A DNA stretch of 9,040 nt from Burkholderiales bacterium (GCA_903643055.1 CAHJWV010000289.1:1-9040), one strand, 5' to 3'; counted from the first letter of the stretch, positions 1-7,282 are shown. Notes: generated by a model not told the origin, from the sequence alone. Translations and numbers: made by a program.

Positions 1-422
1 GCACCGGCCTGCAAACCGCCGCCCAAGATCGAAGCCGTGGCCGAGCCCAGCACCGCTGCAGCCACCACCGAGGCCACCGCCCAGGTCAGGAAGCCATGGG
101 CGGTATCACGGAAAAAGACTTCATCCGTGTGCAGATCGGTCCAGCGGGTCCGCAAGCGGCCAGCCAGATAGCCACCCAGGCCCGAAGCCGCGAGTTGGGT
201 GAATGCGATCCACACGACCGCCGACACCCCCACCGCGGCGACGCCAGCGCCTTGCGACGCCCAGGGCGAAACCACGGTCAGGCCCAGCCCGGCACCCAGC
301 AACAGCAGTACCAACGACAAAGCGGCAGCCGCGGCCGCGCCGGCGAGGATGGCACTCCACGAGACCGCACTCTGCCCGACTGCGCTTGACGATCGATCGG
401 AGACAAAGGTACTTGGATTCAT
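1..422 (-). CDS. Partial membrane protein of unknown function (C-terminus beyond the left edge)
   Basis: A minus-strand frame opens with ATG at 422-420 and stays open for 140 codons to the window edge, so the gene is cut off. Hydrophobic segments lie at about residues 23-51, 62-88 and 108-136. They are rich in Ala, Gly and Leu, as in small multi-pass inner-membrane proteins. A short polar loop (about 89-107, with RLRTRW and HTDEVFFRD) separates the second and third segments, and a GGYLAGRL motif ends the second. The combination of a Gly/Ala-rich helix, GGYLAGR and a following D/H-rich loop resembles conserved hypothetical membrane proteins of proteobacteria (some annotated only as PhnA-like), but I cannot assign a function. 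No strong Shine-Dalgarno precedes the ATG; an upstream ATG in another frame terminates at a TGA overlapping this start. The gene is transcribed in the same direction as the importer operon to its right, about 285 nt away, and is probably a separate unit. Confidence 0.75.
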   Translation of the reverse strand, partial: MNPSTFVSDRSSSAVGQSAVSWSAILAGAAAAAALSLVLLLLGAGLGLTVVSPWASQGAGVAAVGVSAVVWIAFTQLAASGLGGYLAGRLRTRWTDLHTDEVFFRDTAHGFLTWAVASVVAAAVLGSATASILGGGLQAG

Positions 423-672
423 GACGGCGTCCGTTGGTGATGACGCCGCATGGTCGGGCCGGTCACCGATCTCGTCGGTCAGACGGCCCAGGCAGATGAA
501 GTAGGACAAAAGCTATCGCCGCATTAACGCGACTGCGGTTGCTGCGCCTGCCGCAAGGTCGGACTCACACCCCCGAGACACCGTTCATCCATGCGGTCAG
601 TTTCCGGGAACGCCAGCTCAACGGACGCAAGCCAACTCACGCGAAGTCAACGCACTCGCCCCAACTGAAAGT
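423..672. other. Intergenic region between the membrane protein and the importer operon
   Basis: No convincing gene is seen on either strand. The short open frames here lack ribosome binding sites and resemble no family I know. The promoter of the minus-strand membrane protein gene should lie here, but I found no clear -35/-10 pair. It is bounded on the right by a candidate terminator for the operon. Confidence 0.5.
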
Positions 673-693
673 GCCGCCATGCCGAAAGGCGGC
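673..693 (-). terminator. Candidate terminator after the importer operon
   Basis: On the minus strand the stem GCCGCC / GGCGGC (6 bp, all G-C, 9-nt loop) lies 14 nt beyond the ATPase stop codon. The tail is ACTTTCAGTT, which is only mildly U-rich. This is the right place for the operon's end, but the weak tail lowers confidence; it may be a processing or 3'-protecting hairpin. Confidence 0.45.
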
Positions 694-707
694 TTCGAAC
701 ACAAGGC

Positions 708-1451
708 TCAAGCCGCCTGTGCAAACGGCGTTCGGATGTCGCGGAGAAATTGCTGCGCCCGGGGATGCTGTGGTCGATTGAAGAAGGCCTCCGGCACGGC
801 CCGCTCGAGCACGCGGCCGTGGTCCATGAAGATCACCCGGTCGGCCACTTCGCGGGCAAAGCCCATCTCATGGGTGACGACCACCAGCGTCATGCCGTCT
901 CGCGCCAGATCGCGAATCACCAGCAACACTTCGCCGACCATCTCGGGATCGAGCGCGCTGGTCGGCTCATCGAACAGCATGATCGGTGGCTGCATCGCCA
1001 GTGCCCGCGCAATGGCCACACGCTGCTGCTGCCCCCCAGACAGCTCGGAGGGGAAAGCCTGTGCTTTGTGGGCCAAGCCCACCCGGTCAAGCAGCGCCAG
1101 AGCCTGCTCGCGCGCCTTGGCAGGCGCCACGCCCTTCAGCGAAATCGGCGCCAGCGTGCAGTTGTCGATCACGCGCAGGTGCGGGAACAGATTGAACTGC
1201 TGGAACACGAAGCCGATGCGCGAGCGAAAGGCGTTGACGTCCAGGGTGCGGGCATGGATGTCTTCACCCTCGATCGTGATCTTGCCGGACTGGATCGGCT
1301 CCAGGCGGTTGATGGTGCGGATCAGCGTCGACTTGCCTGAGCCTGACGGCCCGCAGACCACCACCACTTCGCCTTTGGCGATCGTCTCCGTCACGTTGTC
1401 CAGCGCGTGGTAGTCGCCATACCATTTGTTGACTTGCTCGAACTGGATCAT
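708..1451 (-). CDS. gltL: Polar amino acid ABC importer, ATP-binding subunit
   Basis: This 247-residue protein is the ATPase that powers the neighbouring permeases on the cytoplasmic face. Every ABC landmark is present: Walker [10 protein letters not shown] (34-42), Q-loop [10 protein letters not shown] (81-90), signature LSGGQQQR (137-144), Walker B IMLFDEP (157-163), D-loop SALD (165-168) and switch His194. Length and sequence match the GltL/GlnQ/AapP/HisP group for polar amino acids. Its ATG overlaps the stop of the upstream permease gene by 4 nt (ATGA), which indicates translational coupling and a 1:1 supply with the permease. It is the last gene of the four-gene unit. The symbol follows operon order and similarity to E. 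coli gltIJKL; the substrate (glutamate/aspartate is my guess) is not proven by the ATPase itself. Confidence 0.93.
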   Translation of the reverse strand: MIQFEQVNKWYGDYHALDNVTETIAKGEVVVVCGPSGSGKSTLIRTINRLEPIQSGKITIEGEDIHARTLDVNAFRSRIGFVFQQFNLFPHLRVIDNCTLAPISLKGVAPAKAREQALALLDRVGLAHKAQAFPSELSGGQQQRVAIARALAMQPPIMLFDEPTSALDPEMVGEVLLVIRDLARDGMTLVVVTHEMGFAREVADRVIFMDHGRVLERAVPEAFFNRPQHPRAQQFLRDIRTPFAQAA

Positions 1452-2179
1452 GCGATCGCCTTCAGGGGAGTGGGAATCGGCGCTGCGCCCACGGGTTTCA
1501 CTTCGCGGCGTGCCAGCCGCTGCTCAAGCCAGAACGCAAAGCGAGAGAGCCCGAAGCACAGCACGAAATAAGTCAGGCCGAGCAGGAAGTAGACCTCGGT
1601 CGCATGCGTGAAGACCTGGGTGTTGATCTGCGAGGCGATGAACGACACCTCGGTCAAACCGATGATGTAGCCCAGCGAGGTTTCCTTGATCGTCGCGATG
1701 AACTGGTTGACCAGCGAAGGCAGCATGTGGCGCAGCGCCTGCGGCAGGATCACCAGGCGCATCGCGCCGCCGTAGCCCAAGCCCAGCGATCGTGCGCTTT
1801 CGAACTGCCCCTTCGGAATGCCCAGAATGCCGGCACGCACGATCTCGGCGAGGTACACCCCATCGAACACCACCAGCGCGATCAGCATCGTGCTGAACTG
1901 GTCGGTCTTTTGGCCGGTGATGCTCGGCAGAAAAAAATAAGCCCAGAAGATCACCATCAGCAGCGGTACACCGCGCACGACGAACACGAGCGCGGTGACC
2001 GGCCAGCGCAATGCCCGCCACGGGCTGACCCGCGCCAAGCCCAGCGCAATGCCCAGCGGCAGTGCCAACAGCAAAGCCAGCGAGGCCAGCAGCACCGTCA
2101 GCGCCAGCCCGCCGAGCGCGCCATTCGGGTACTGCCCGACGAGGAAGTAAAGCCAGTAGGTCTGGATGAGATCGATCAT
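1448..2179 (-). CDS. gltK: Polar amino acid ABC importer, permease subunit 2
   Basis: This 243-residue inner-membrane protein belongs to the HisM/GltK permease family. Hydrophobic helices run from about residue 23 to 50, 62 to 85 and 97 to 116, with more near 155-180 and 195-218. The cytoplasmic EAA loop that docks on the ATPase is clear at about 125-150 ([13 protein letters not shown] followed by [10 protein letters not shown]). With the other permease it should form the heterodimeric channel of the importer. It starts 76 nt after the first permease gene and ends in a 4-nt overlap with the ATPase gene. The Shine-Dalgarno is weak. The C-terminal 25 residues are polar and proline-rich and extend beyond the last helix, somewhat longer than in E. 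coli GltK. Confidence 0.9.
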   Translation of the reverse strand: MIDLIQTYWLYFLVGQYPNGALGGLALTVLLASLALLLALPLGIALGLARVSPWRALRWPVTALVFVVRGVPLLMVIFWAYFFLPSITGQKTDQFSTMLIALVVFDGVYLAEIVRAGILGIPKGQFESARSLGLGYGGAMRLVILPQALRHMLPSLVNQFIATIKETSLGYIIGLTEVSFIASQINTQVFTHATEVYFLLGLTYFVLCFGLSRFAFWLEQRLARREVKPVGAAPIPTPLKAIA

Positions 2180-2255
2180 CGTCAGCAGCTAAAGAAGGAA
2201 CAAGAAGACATCGGCATCAGGCAGTCCAGCGTCGGCAATGCAGCCAGGGCAGCGC

Positions 2256-2951
2256 TCACAAGGTGCGCACCGGATAGCGCTGCTGATACCAGGCTGCCAG
2301 CCCGGCAATGACCAATGACACAGTCAGGTAAGCCAGCGTCGCAAAGGTGAACGCCTCGGCACTGCGGAAGCTGGCGGTTTCGACCTTGGCCGCCTGGTAC
2401 ATCATCTCGGCCACGCCGATGACGGTCGCGAGGCTCGAGTCTTTCCACAGGTTCAAGGTCTGCGAGATCAGTGGCGGCACGGTGATGCGCAGCGCCTGCG
2501 GCAGGATCACGCGGCGCATCGTCGCGAGAAAGCCGAAGCCCAGCGCCCGCCCTGCTTCAAACTGTACCGACGGTATCGCGCGGATGCCGCTGCGGATGTC
2601 TTCGGCCATGTAGGCCGCGACATAAAGCGTCAGCGCAATCACCGCGCTGAGGAATTCCACGTTGCGCTCATAGAGCCACTGCTTGGCCCCGTCCGGCAGC
2701 AACTCGGGTGCGCCGAAGTACCAGAACAGCAGATGGGCCAACAGCGGCACATTGCGAATGCTCTCGACATACAGCACGCCGATGGCCCGCAGCGGCGCCA
2801 AAGGCGACAGCCGCAGCAACGCGATCACGATGGCCAGCGGCAATGCGAACAGCAAAGACACGCCCGCCAGTTCCAGTGACACCCACAGGCCGCTGATCAA
2901 CCAGTCGTGGTACTGCCCGGTGAGCAGCAAATTCAAATCGAAATGAGGCAT
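2256..2951 (-). CDS. gltJ: Polar amino acid ABC importer, permease subunit 1
   Basis: This is a 231-residue inner-membrane permease of the HisQ/GltJ family. I chose ATG 2951 because MPHFDLNLLL is a normal family N-terminus. An in-frame ATG at 3038 would add 29 unrelated residues and would require translation through a strong hairpin. Helices lie at about 20-47, 55-83, 100-117, 155-182 and 200-222. Family marks are VESIRNVPLL (62-71), a helix-flanking PELLP (82-86) and the EAA loop QFEAGRALGFG...ILPQALR (130-155). It lies 180 nt after the binding-protein gene, across a terminator-like hairpin, and 76 nt before the second permease. No good Shine-Dalgarno precedes 2951; the sequence there is the U-rich tail of the hairpin. 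Expression may therefore be low and dependent on the hairpin. Confidence 0.9.
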   Translation of the reverse strand: MPHFDLNLLLTGQYHDWLISGLWVSLELAGVSLLFALPLAIVIALLRLSPLAPLRAIGVLYVESIRNVPLLAHLLFWYFGAPELLPDGAKQWLYERNVEFLSAVIALTLYVAAYMAEDIRSGIRAIPSVQFEAGRALGFGFLATMRRVILPQALRITVPPLISQTLNLWKDSSLATVIGVAEMMYQAAKVETASFRSAEAFTFATLAYLTVSLVIAGLAAWYQQRYPVRTL

Positions 2952-2996
2952 CGACACAAAATCAAAAAGCCCCGCCGCCGCAATGCGGCAGCAGGG
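2951..2996 (-). terminator. Intercistronic terminator/attenuator between binding protein and permease genes
   Basis: In the minus-strand RNA a 12-bp stem forms: 5' arm CCCUGCUGCCGC, loop AUU, 3' arm GCGGCGGCGGGG (plus-strand 2970-2996). It is followed at once by CUUUUUGAUUUUG and then the permease ATG at 2951. Two pairs are G-U, so the structure is complete only in minus-strand RNA. This is a good intrinsic terminator by shape. Because three genes of the same importer lie downstream, it probably lets only part of transcription through. Confidence 0.75.
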
Positions 2997-3075
2997 TCCA
3001 GGCAGGATCGGAACCAGCGTTGAAGCCAGCCTTCCCATGCCGTCCAGAAGTGACTAACACCGTACAGTCCCGGAA

Positions 3076-3112
3076 GAGCGCCACCCCGCCCGGGATGGCA
3101 AGACAGGCGCTC
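3076..3112 (-). repeat. Inverted repeat / RNA hairpin after the binding-protein gene
   Basis: About 20 nt past the binding-protein stop, the minus-strand RNA can pair GAGCGCC (3112-3106) with GGCGCUC (3082-3076). A second stem nests inside: GCCAUCCC / GGGGUGGC around the loop GGGC (3099-3080). The two share the 3080-3082 bases, so the inner one would lose two pairs if both form. There is no U-tract, so I read it as a stabilising 3' structure rather than a terminator. Confidence 0.5.
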
Positions 3113-3131
3113 CGCCAGGATCAGCAGCCGC

Positions 3132-3959
3132 TCAGATCTTGTCGCTTTCGATCTTGAAGGTCCGCTTTTCAAATTGGAGCTTGGTGGTCGGGCCGTACCA
3201 CTTGGCAAACAGCTTGTCGGCCTCGCCCGAGCTTTCCAGCTCGCGCAGCACGCCATCCACCACCGCCTTCAAGGCCTTCTCGTCTTTCTTCAAACCGAAG
3301 GCCAAAGGTTCGACGCTGATGCTGGTCGGCAGGATCGTGTAATCCTTCTTTGCCGCGCCCAGCTTGGCGTAGTCGTTGACCAACGAAGCTTCGTCATTGA
3401 CGTAGCCCACGCCCTTGCCCTGCTGCAACGCGAGGAAGGCTTGCTGCGTCGTCTCGAAGGTCACCACGTCGACCGTGGGCACGGCCTTGCGAACGTTCGG
3501 TTCCTGCGTGCCGCCTTTGACCGTCAACACTTTCTTGCCGGCCAGCTGCGGCAGGTCGGTGATGCCGCTGCTCGTCTTGACGAGCACCTTCTGGCCGGTC
3601 ACGAAGGTGGTCAGAGAGAAGTCGACCTGCCCTTCACGCTCCTTGTTATGCGTCAGCGAAGCAGCCAGAACGTCAACACGGCCTTGCTGCAGTTCAGGGA
3701 TGCGCGCAGCCACCGCGAGTTGCTTGAAAACGGGCTTGACGCCGATTTTCTTGGCCACCGCCTGGGCGATGTCGACCTCGTAGCCGACGATGTCGCGGGT
3801 CTTCGGGTCGACAAAGCTGTTGGGCTCGTCGGTGCCGAGCACGCCGAACACGATCTCGCCTTTTTTCTTGATGTCCTCGAGCTGGTCAGCCCGGGCAGCA
3901 TGGGTGAACAACAGGGCCGCCGTCGCGGCGGCAATCAGCAGGGGAGACGTCAGGCGCAT
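3132..3959 (-). CDS. gltI: Periplasmic polar amino acid-binding protein (SBP family 3)
   Basis: This 275-residue protein captures the substrate in the periplasm and delivers it to the permeases. A signal peptide is clear: basic start MRLT, hydrophobic core to about residue 19, and an ARA cleavage box before Asp25. The mature part is a family 3 solute-binding fold. It has KKKGEIVFGV (31-40), GYEVDIAQAVAKKIG (59-73), a ligand-site segment SLTHNKEREGQVDFS (101-115) in which Arg108 is the expected carboxylate-binding Arg, and YVNDEASLV (186-194) in which Asp189 is the expected amino-group ligand. Together these support an alpha-amino acid ligand. Glutamate/aspartate is inferred from operon order and resemblance to GltI, but other polar amino acids are possible. 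It is the promoter-proximal gene. A weak GGAA lies about 9 nt before the ATG. Confidence 0.88.
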   Translation of the reverse strand: MRLTSPLLIAAATAALLFTHAARADQLEDIKKKGEIVFGVLGTDEPNSFVDPKTRDIVGYEVDIAQAVAKKIGVKPVFKQLAVAARIPELQQGRVDVLAASLTHNKEREGQVDFSLTTFVTGQKVLVKTSSGITDLPQLAGKKVLTVKGGTQEPNVRKAVPTVDVVTFETTQQAFLALQQGKGVGYVNDEASLVNDYAKLGAAKKDYTILPTSISVEPLAFGLKKDEKALKAVVDGVLRELESSGEADKLFAKWYGPTTKLQFEKRTFKIESDKI

Positions 3960-4159
3960 CGGTTGATTCCGTGAATAAGATGAGCCAAGGCTATCGACGG
4001 AGCGTTAGCAGTTGAACGAACGAATGCGCATATGCATGTGCAGTTTCGTCGGCACATTCAGCGCATAGGGCATTCTTGAATATCCATGCTCGAATTGATT
4101 CGTCGGCTTCGGAGCAGCAAGCACGCACAGTCGGCCGCACTCATGAACCGGGTCCGACG
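3960..4159. promoter_or_regulatory. Divergent intergenic region between the importer and sulfate-transport units
   Basis: The two transport units are transcribed away from each other, so this roughly 200-nt stretch should hold both promoters. It is less GC-rich than its surroundings. I could not pick a convincing sigma-70 pair on either strand, nor a CysB-like site. Notable contents are a short GAAC repeat (GAACGAACGAAT near 4014-4025) and a 19-nt run of strictly alternating purine and pyrimidine at 4024-4042. Confidence 0.45.
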
Positions 4160-5203
4160 ATGGCCAGTCTCAAAATCAAAAAGCTCCGCTGGATCGATCT
4201 GGCGGCGGTGGCAGCCATCGGCATTGCGATCGCGCTGATCGCAGTCAAGAACGTCGAAGGCAAGGCGGCTTCACGCCTGCTCAATGTCTCGTACGACCCG
4301 ACGCGAGAGCTCTATCGCGACATCAACGCCCAGTTCAGCGCGCACTACGAGAAAGAGCGCGGCGAGCACATCGAAGTCAGCCAGTCGCACGGCGGTTCGT
4401 CGCGGCAGGCGCGGCTGTCGACCCAGGGCGAGCTGCAACCCGATGTCGTGACGCTGGGCCTGCCGTCGGACATCGACGCACTGCGCAAGCGTGGCTTGAT
4501 CGCCGAAGGCTGGGCGGCCCGGCTGCCGAACCTGTCACGCCCGTATTACTCCACAGTCGTTTTCGTGGTGCGCCGGGGCAACCCGAAGACCATCCGCGAT
4601 TGGCCGGACCTCGTCAAGCCCGGCATTGAAGTCATCACGCCCGACCCGAAAAGCTCCGGCAACGGCAAGCTCAGCGCACTGGCCGCCTGGGGTTCGGTGA
4701 CGACCCGCGGCGGCAGCGAGGCCGATGCCCGCAGCTATCTGAAGAGCCTGTACGACCATGCGCCCTTTCTCGTGCCTGCGGCGCGCGCGGCGGCCATTGC
4801 GTTCGCGATCGAGCGCATCGGCGATGTGCACCTGGCCTGGGAGAACGAAGCCCTGCGCGAGGTCGATGAGGCACGCGGCGAGCTTGAAGTGGTCTACCCG
4901 CCGGTGAGCATCCTGGCCGAGCCCTCGGTCGCCTGGGTCGATACGAACGTCGAACGCCATGGCAGCGCTGCGCTGGCTCGCAGTTATCTGGAATACCTTT
5001 TCACGGACGCGGCCCAGGAGGTGATCGCGCGCAACGGATACCGGCCGTTCAACCCTGCCGTGCTCGCGCGGCACGCCGATCGACTGCCCGCGCTCCAGCT
5101 GTTCAACGTGACCGCAATCGCCCGCGACTGGGAAGATGCCCAGAGCCGGTTCTTCGCCGACAACGCCATCATCGATACGGTCTATCAGCCCAAGCCGCGC
5201 TGA
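4160..5203 (+). CDS. sbp: Sulfate-type periplasmic substrate-binding protein (Sbp/CysP family)
   Basis: Translation from ATG 4160 gives 347 residues, the normal family length; a longer frame from TTG 4076 adds 28 unrelated residues. The N-terminus has basic residues (SLKIKKLR) and one hydrophobic segment (about 13-30), an export signal or membrane anchor; a possible cleavage lies just before LLNVSYDPTREL (about 40-51). Family motifs follow: QSHGGSSRQAR (75-85), DVVTLGLPSDIDAL (95-108), TPDPKSSGNGK (160-170), GDVHLAWENEA (221-231) and NGYRPFNP (292-299). Such proteins bind sulfate or thiosulfate for the CysTWA ABC importer, but here the next gene is a SulP transporter 7 nt downstream. One expected ligand-loop motif near 205-213 is changed (VPAARAAAI instead of roughly DTGARGAT). 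The ligand may therefore differ from sulfate. The RBS is weak. Confidence 0.88.
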   Translation: MASLKIKKLRWIDLAAVAAIGIAIALIAVKNVEGKAASRLLNVSYDPTRELYRDINAQFSAHYEKERGEHIEVSQSHGGSSRQARLSTQGELQPDVVTLGLPSDIDALRKRGLIAEGWAARLPNLSRPYYSTVVFVVRRGNPKTIRDWPDLVKPGIEVITPDPKSSGNGKLSALAAWGSVTTRGGSEADARSYLKSLYDHAPFLVPAARAAAIAFAIERIGDVHLAWENEALREVDEARGELEVVYPPVSILAEPSVAWVDTNVERHGSAALARSYLEYLFTDAAQEVIARNGYRPFNPAVLARHADRLPALQLFNVTAIARDWEDAQSRFFADNAIIDTVYQPKPR

Positions 5204-5210
5204 AGTGTGA

Positions 5211-7064
5211 ATGACGATGACTGACACAGTAGCTCTGCCCCATCCCTCGGCCCTCGAAGCCCATAGCCCCCCGGCGGCCAGCCCGAAGGCGGCTTCCCAC
5301 GCCGAGGCACACAGCGGCAGCCGCCCCTCGGCCTACCCGTGGAGCACGGCCCGCGCCGACCTGCTGGCCGGCCTCACGGTGGCCGCCATCTCGCTGCCGC
5401 AAAGCCTGGCTTACGCGCTGATTGCAGGCGTCGACCCGCGCTTTGGCCTGTATGCCGCGATGGTCTTTACCGCCATCGCCGGGCTGCTGGGCTCATCAAG
5501 GCACTTGGTCAACGGGCCGACCGGCGCGGTATCGCTGGTGGTATTCAGTGCGCTCGCCTTCATTGATCAAGAGGCCAAGCTCGACGTCTATGAGGCCTTG
5601 TTTCTGCTGACGGTGATGATCGGTGCGATCCAGATCGCGATCGCCGTGCTGCGCCTCGGTGACCTCACACGGTACATCTCGGAATCGGTGGTCACCGGCT
5701 TCATTGTCGGTGCCGCCTTTCTGACCATCATCGGCCAGGTCGCCAACGCCCTCGGCCTCAAAGCACTGGGTACCGGCCATCAACATGTGCTGCAGCGCCT
5801 GTGGCTGACGCTCACGCAAACTGCGCATGTCAACTGGAAGGCGGTGGTGATCAGCGGCTCGGCGATCGCGTTGGCGATCATCTCGCGCCGGCTCGTGCGC
5901 CGCTTCAAGCTGCCGCAGCTCGACATGTTCCTGGTGCTGATCGCCGTCTCGGCCGTGGCCTGGCTGGCCGGCTGGAGCGAGCACGCCGCCGGCATCAAAC
6001 CCGCCATTTCATTGATCGAGGCGGTGCCGGCCAGCCTGCCGCAGCCGCACATCCCCGAAATCCAATGGCGCTGGCTGCTCGACATGTCGGGCAGTTCGGC
6101 GGCGATCGCCGTGCTGGGCCTGCTGGAAGCGCTGGCGATTGCCAAGGCCATCGCCCACAAGTCGGGCCAGCGCATCGACTACAACCGCCAGATCCTGGCC
6201 GAAGGCGTCGGCAACCTGGTCGCCGGATTGTTCCGCTGCATGCCGGGCGCCGGCTCGCTGTCGCGCACCGCGATCAATTACCAGGCCGGTGCGCTGACGC
6301 GCATCTCCGGGGTCTTTACCGCGGCCATCGTCGCCATCGCGGTGCTGACGCTCGGCCCGATGACGGCCTACATCCCGAAGGCGGCATTGGCCGGGCTGCT
6401 GGTCGTGGCCGCATCGCGGCTGATCGATGTCGAACGCCTGCGGTATGTGATCAAAGGCTCGCGGTATGACGCCGTGCTGTTGATCGGCACCGCGCTGGCC
6501 GGTGTGCTGGTCAACATCGAGTTTGCGATCCTGATCGGTGTCGCGGTGTCGGTGCTTTGGTACTTGCCGCGCGCAGCCAAATTGAAAGCCACTGAACTCG
6601 TGGTGGCCGATGACCGCGTGGTCCGCGAACGCCTGCCTTCCGACCCGCCGAGCCACGAGGTCTTGATCATCGACCTGGAAGGCGAATTGTTCTTCGGCGC
6701 CGCGCCCGACCTGGAGCGGCATCTCGAAGACGCCGCATCGCAAGCCAAGCGCCAAGGCATCGGCCATCTGGTGCTGCGCCTCAAACGGGTGCGCAATGCC
6801 GATGTGGTGGCGCTCGAAGTGCTGGAGAAGTTCCTGCACGACACCCGCACCACCGGCCTCGTGGTGCTGCTGGCTGGCGTGCGGCCTGACCTTCTGAATG
6901 CACTGCAACGCATCGGCATCACCCAGCATTTGCCGGCGGAGTTGATATTCCATGAAGAAGACCAGGACTATTCGGCCACGCTGAAAGCCATCCGCAAGGT
7001 CTATGAACTGCGTGGGGCCCACAGCGGCAGCCCTGCTGCGGCACCCGCTTACTACCTGGTCTAA
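5211..7064 (+). CDS. SulP-family anion transporter with C-terminal STAS domain
   Basis: This 617-residue inner-membrane protein belongs to the SLC26/SulP family, which carries sulfate, bicarbonate, dicarboxylates or other anions. About 45 polar residues lead into the membrane domain (about 46-453). The membrane domain contains the family marks ADLLAGLTVAAISLPQSLAYALIAG (49-73, given here as a span), LVNGPTGAVSLVV (99-111), YNRQILAEGVGNLVAGLF (324-341) and GSLSRTAINYQAGA (348-361). The STAS domain spans about 484-598 (VLIIDLEGELFFGAAPDLE onward). At the site where anti-sigma antagonists carry Asp-Ser-Ser-Gly it reads ADVVAL (530-535), with no phosphorylatable Ser or Thr. The gene follows sbp by 7 nt with only a weak GAAG before the ATG, so the two are likely coupled. 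A second in-frame ATG lies at 5217. No clear terminator follows. The substrate is inferred to be sulfate from the neighbour. Confidence 0.9.
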   Translation: MTMTDTVALPHPSALEAHSPPAASPKAASHAEAHSGSRPSAYPWSTARADLLAGLTVAAISLPQSLAYALIAGVDPRFGLYAAMVFTAIAGLLGSSRHLVNGPTGAVSLVVFSALAFIDQEAKLDVYEALFLLTVMIGAIQIAIAVLRLGDLTRYISESVVTGFIVGAAFLTIIGQVANALGLKALGTGHQHVLQRLWLTLTQTAHVNWKAVVISGSAIALAIISRRLVRRFKLPQLDMFLVLIAVSAVAWLAGWSEHAAGIKPAISLIEAVPASLPQPHIPEIQWRWLLDMSGSSAAIAVLGLLEALAIAKAIAHKSGQRIDYNRQILAEGVGNLVAGLFRCMPGAGSLSRTAINYQAGALTRISGVFTAAIVAIAVLTLGPMTAYIPKAALAGLLVVAASRLIDVERLRYVIKGSRYDAVLLIGTALAGVLVNIEFAILIGVAVSVLWYLPRAAKLKATELVVADDRVVRERLPSDPPSHEVLIIDLEGELFFGAAPDLERHLEDAASQAKRQGIGHLVLRLKRVRNADVVALEVLEKFLHDTRTTGLVVLLAGVRPDLLNALQRIGITQHLPAELIFHEEDQDYSATLKAIRKVYELRGAHSGSPAAAPAYYLV

Positions 7065-7117
7065 GGTCTTCCCCCAGCTGGCTGGCCTGACCGATCGCAC
7101 TGGCCCTACTGCCCTTA

Positions 7118-7160
7118 TTTGACCTCATTTGACCTTACTGTATGTGCGTACATATTTGAC
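7118..7160. repeat. TTTGAC direct repeats around a short palindrome
   Basis: TTTGAC occurs at 7118-7123, 7128-7133 and 7155-7160; the first two are exactly 10 bp apart and share the longer unit ATTTGACC. Between the second and third lies TATGT-GCGT-ACATA (7141-7154), a 5-bp inverted repeat. TTGACC at 7129 with CATATT at 7151 could also form a sigma-70 promoter with 16-bp spacing, reading towards the transposase. Its role is unknown. Confidence 0.4.
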
Positions 7161-7282
7161 GTTAGGAACCGCCTGGGCAACGCGGCGCAATGGCCTCAGC
7201 GGCTGATTAAAACGAAAACATCATCGAGTACGTCACGCATCACCCATTCTGATGACGCCTGGAGCGCGCATCAGGTATTGCT

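Noticed and set aside
539..781. Plus-strand 80-codon frame in the left intergenic region.
   Set aside because: No ribosome binding site or motif, and it runs antisense into the ATPase gene.
4076..4159. TTG start at 4076 giving a 28-residue N-terminal extension of the sulfate-binding protein.
   Set aside because: It would place a polar stretch before the export signal; ATG 4160 gives the expected basic-hydrophobic N-terminus and family length.
4535..5227. 230-codon open frame on the minus strand opposite the sulfate-binding protein gene.
   Set aside because: It is antisense to a clearly recognisable family protein; long opposite frames are common in GC-rich DNA.
6009..7100. 363-codon minus-strand open frame opposite the SulP gene.
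   Set aside because: It is rich in His, Gln, Arg and Asp in a way typical of antisense frames and has no family resemblance, while the plus strand encodes a clear SulP protein.
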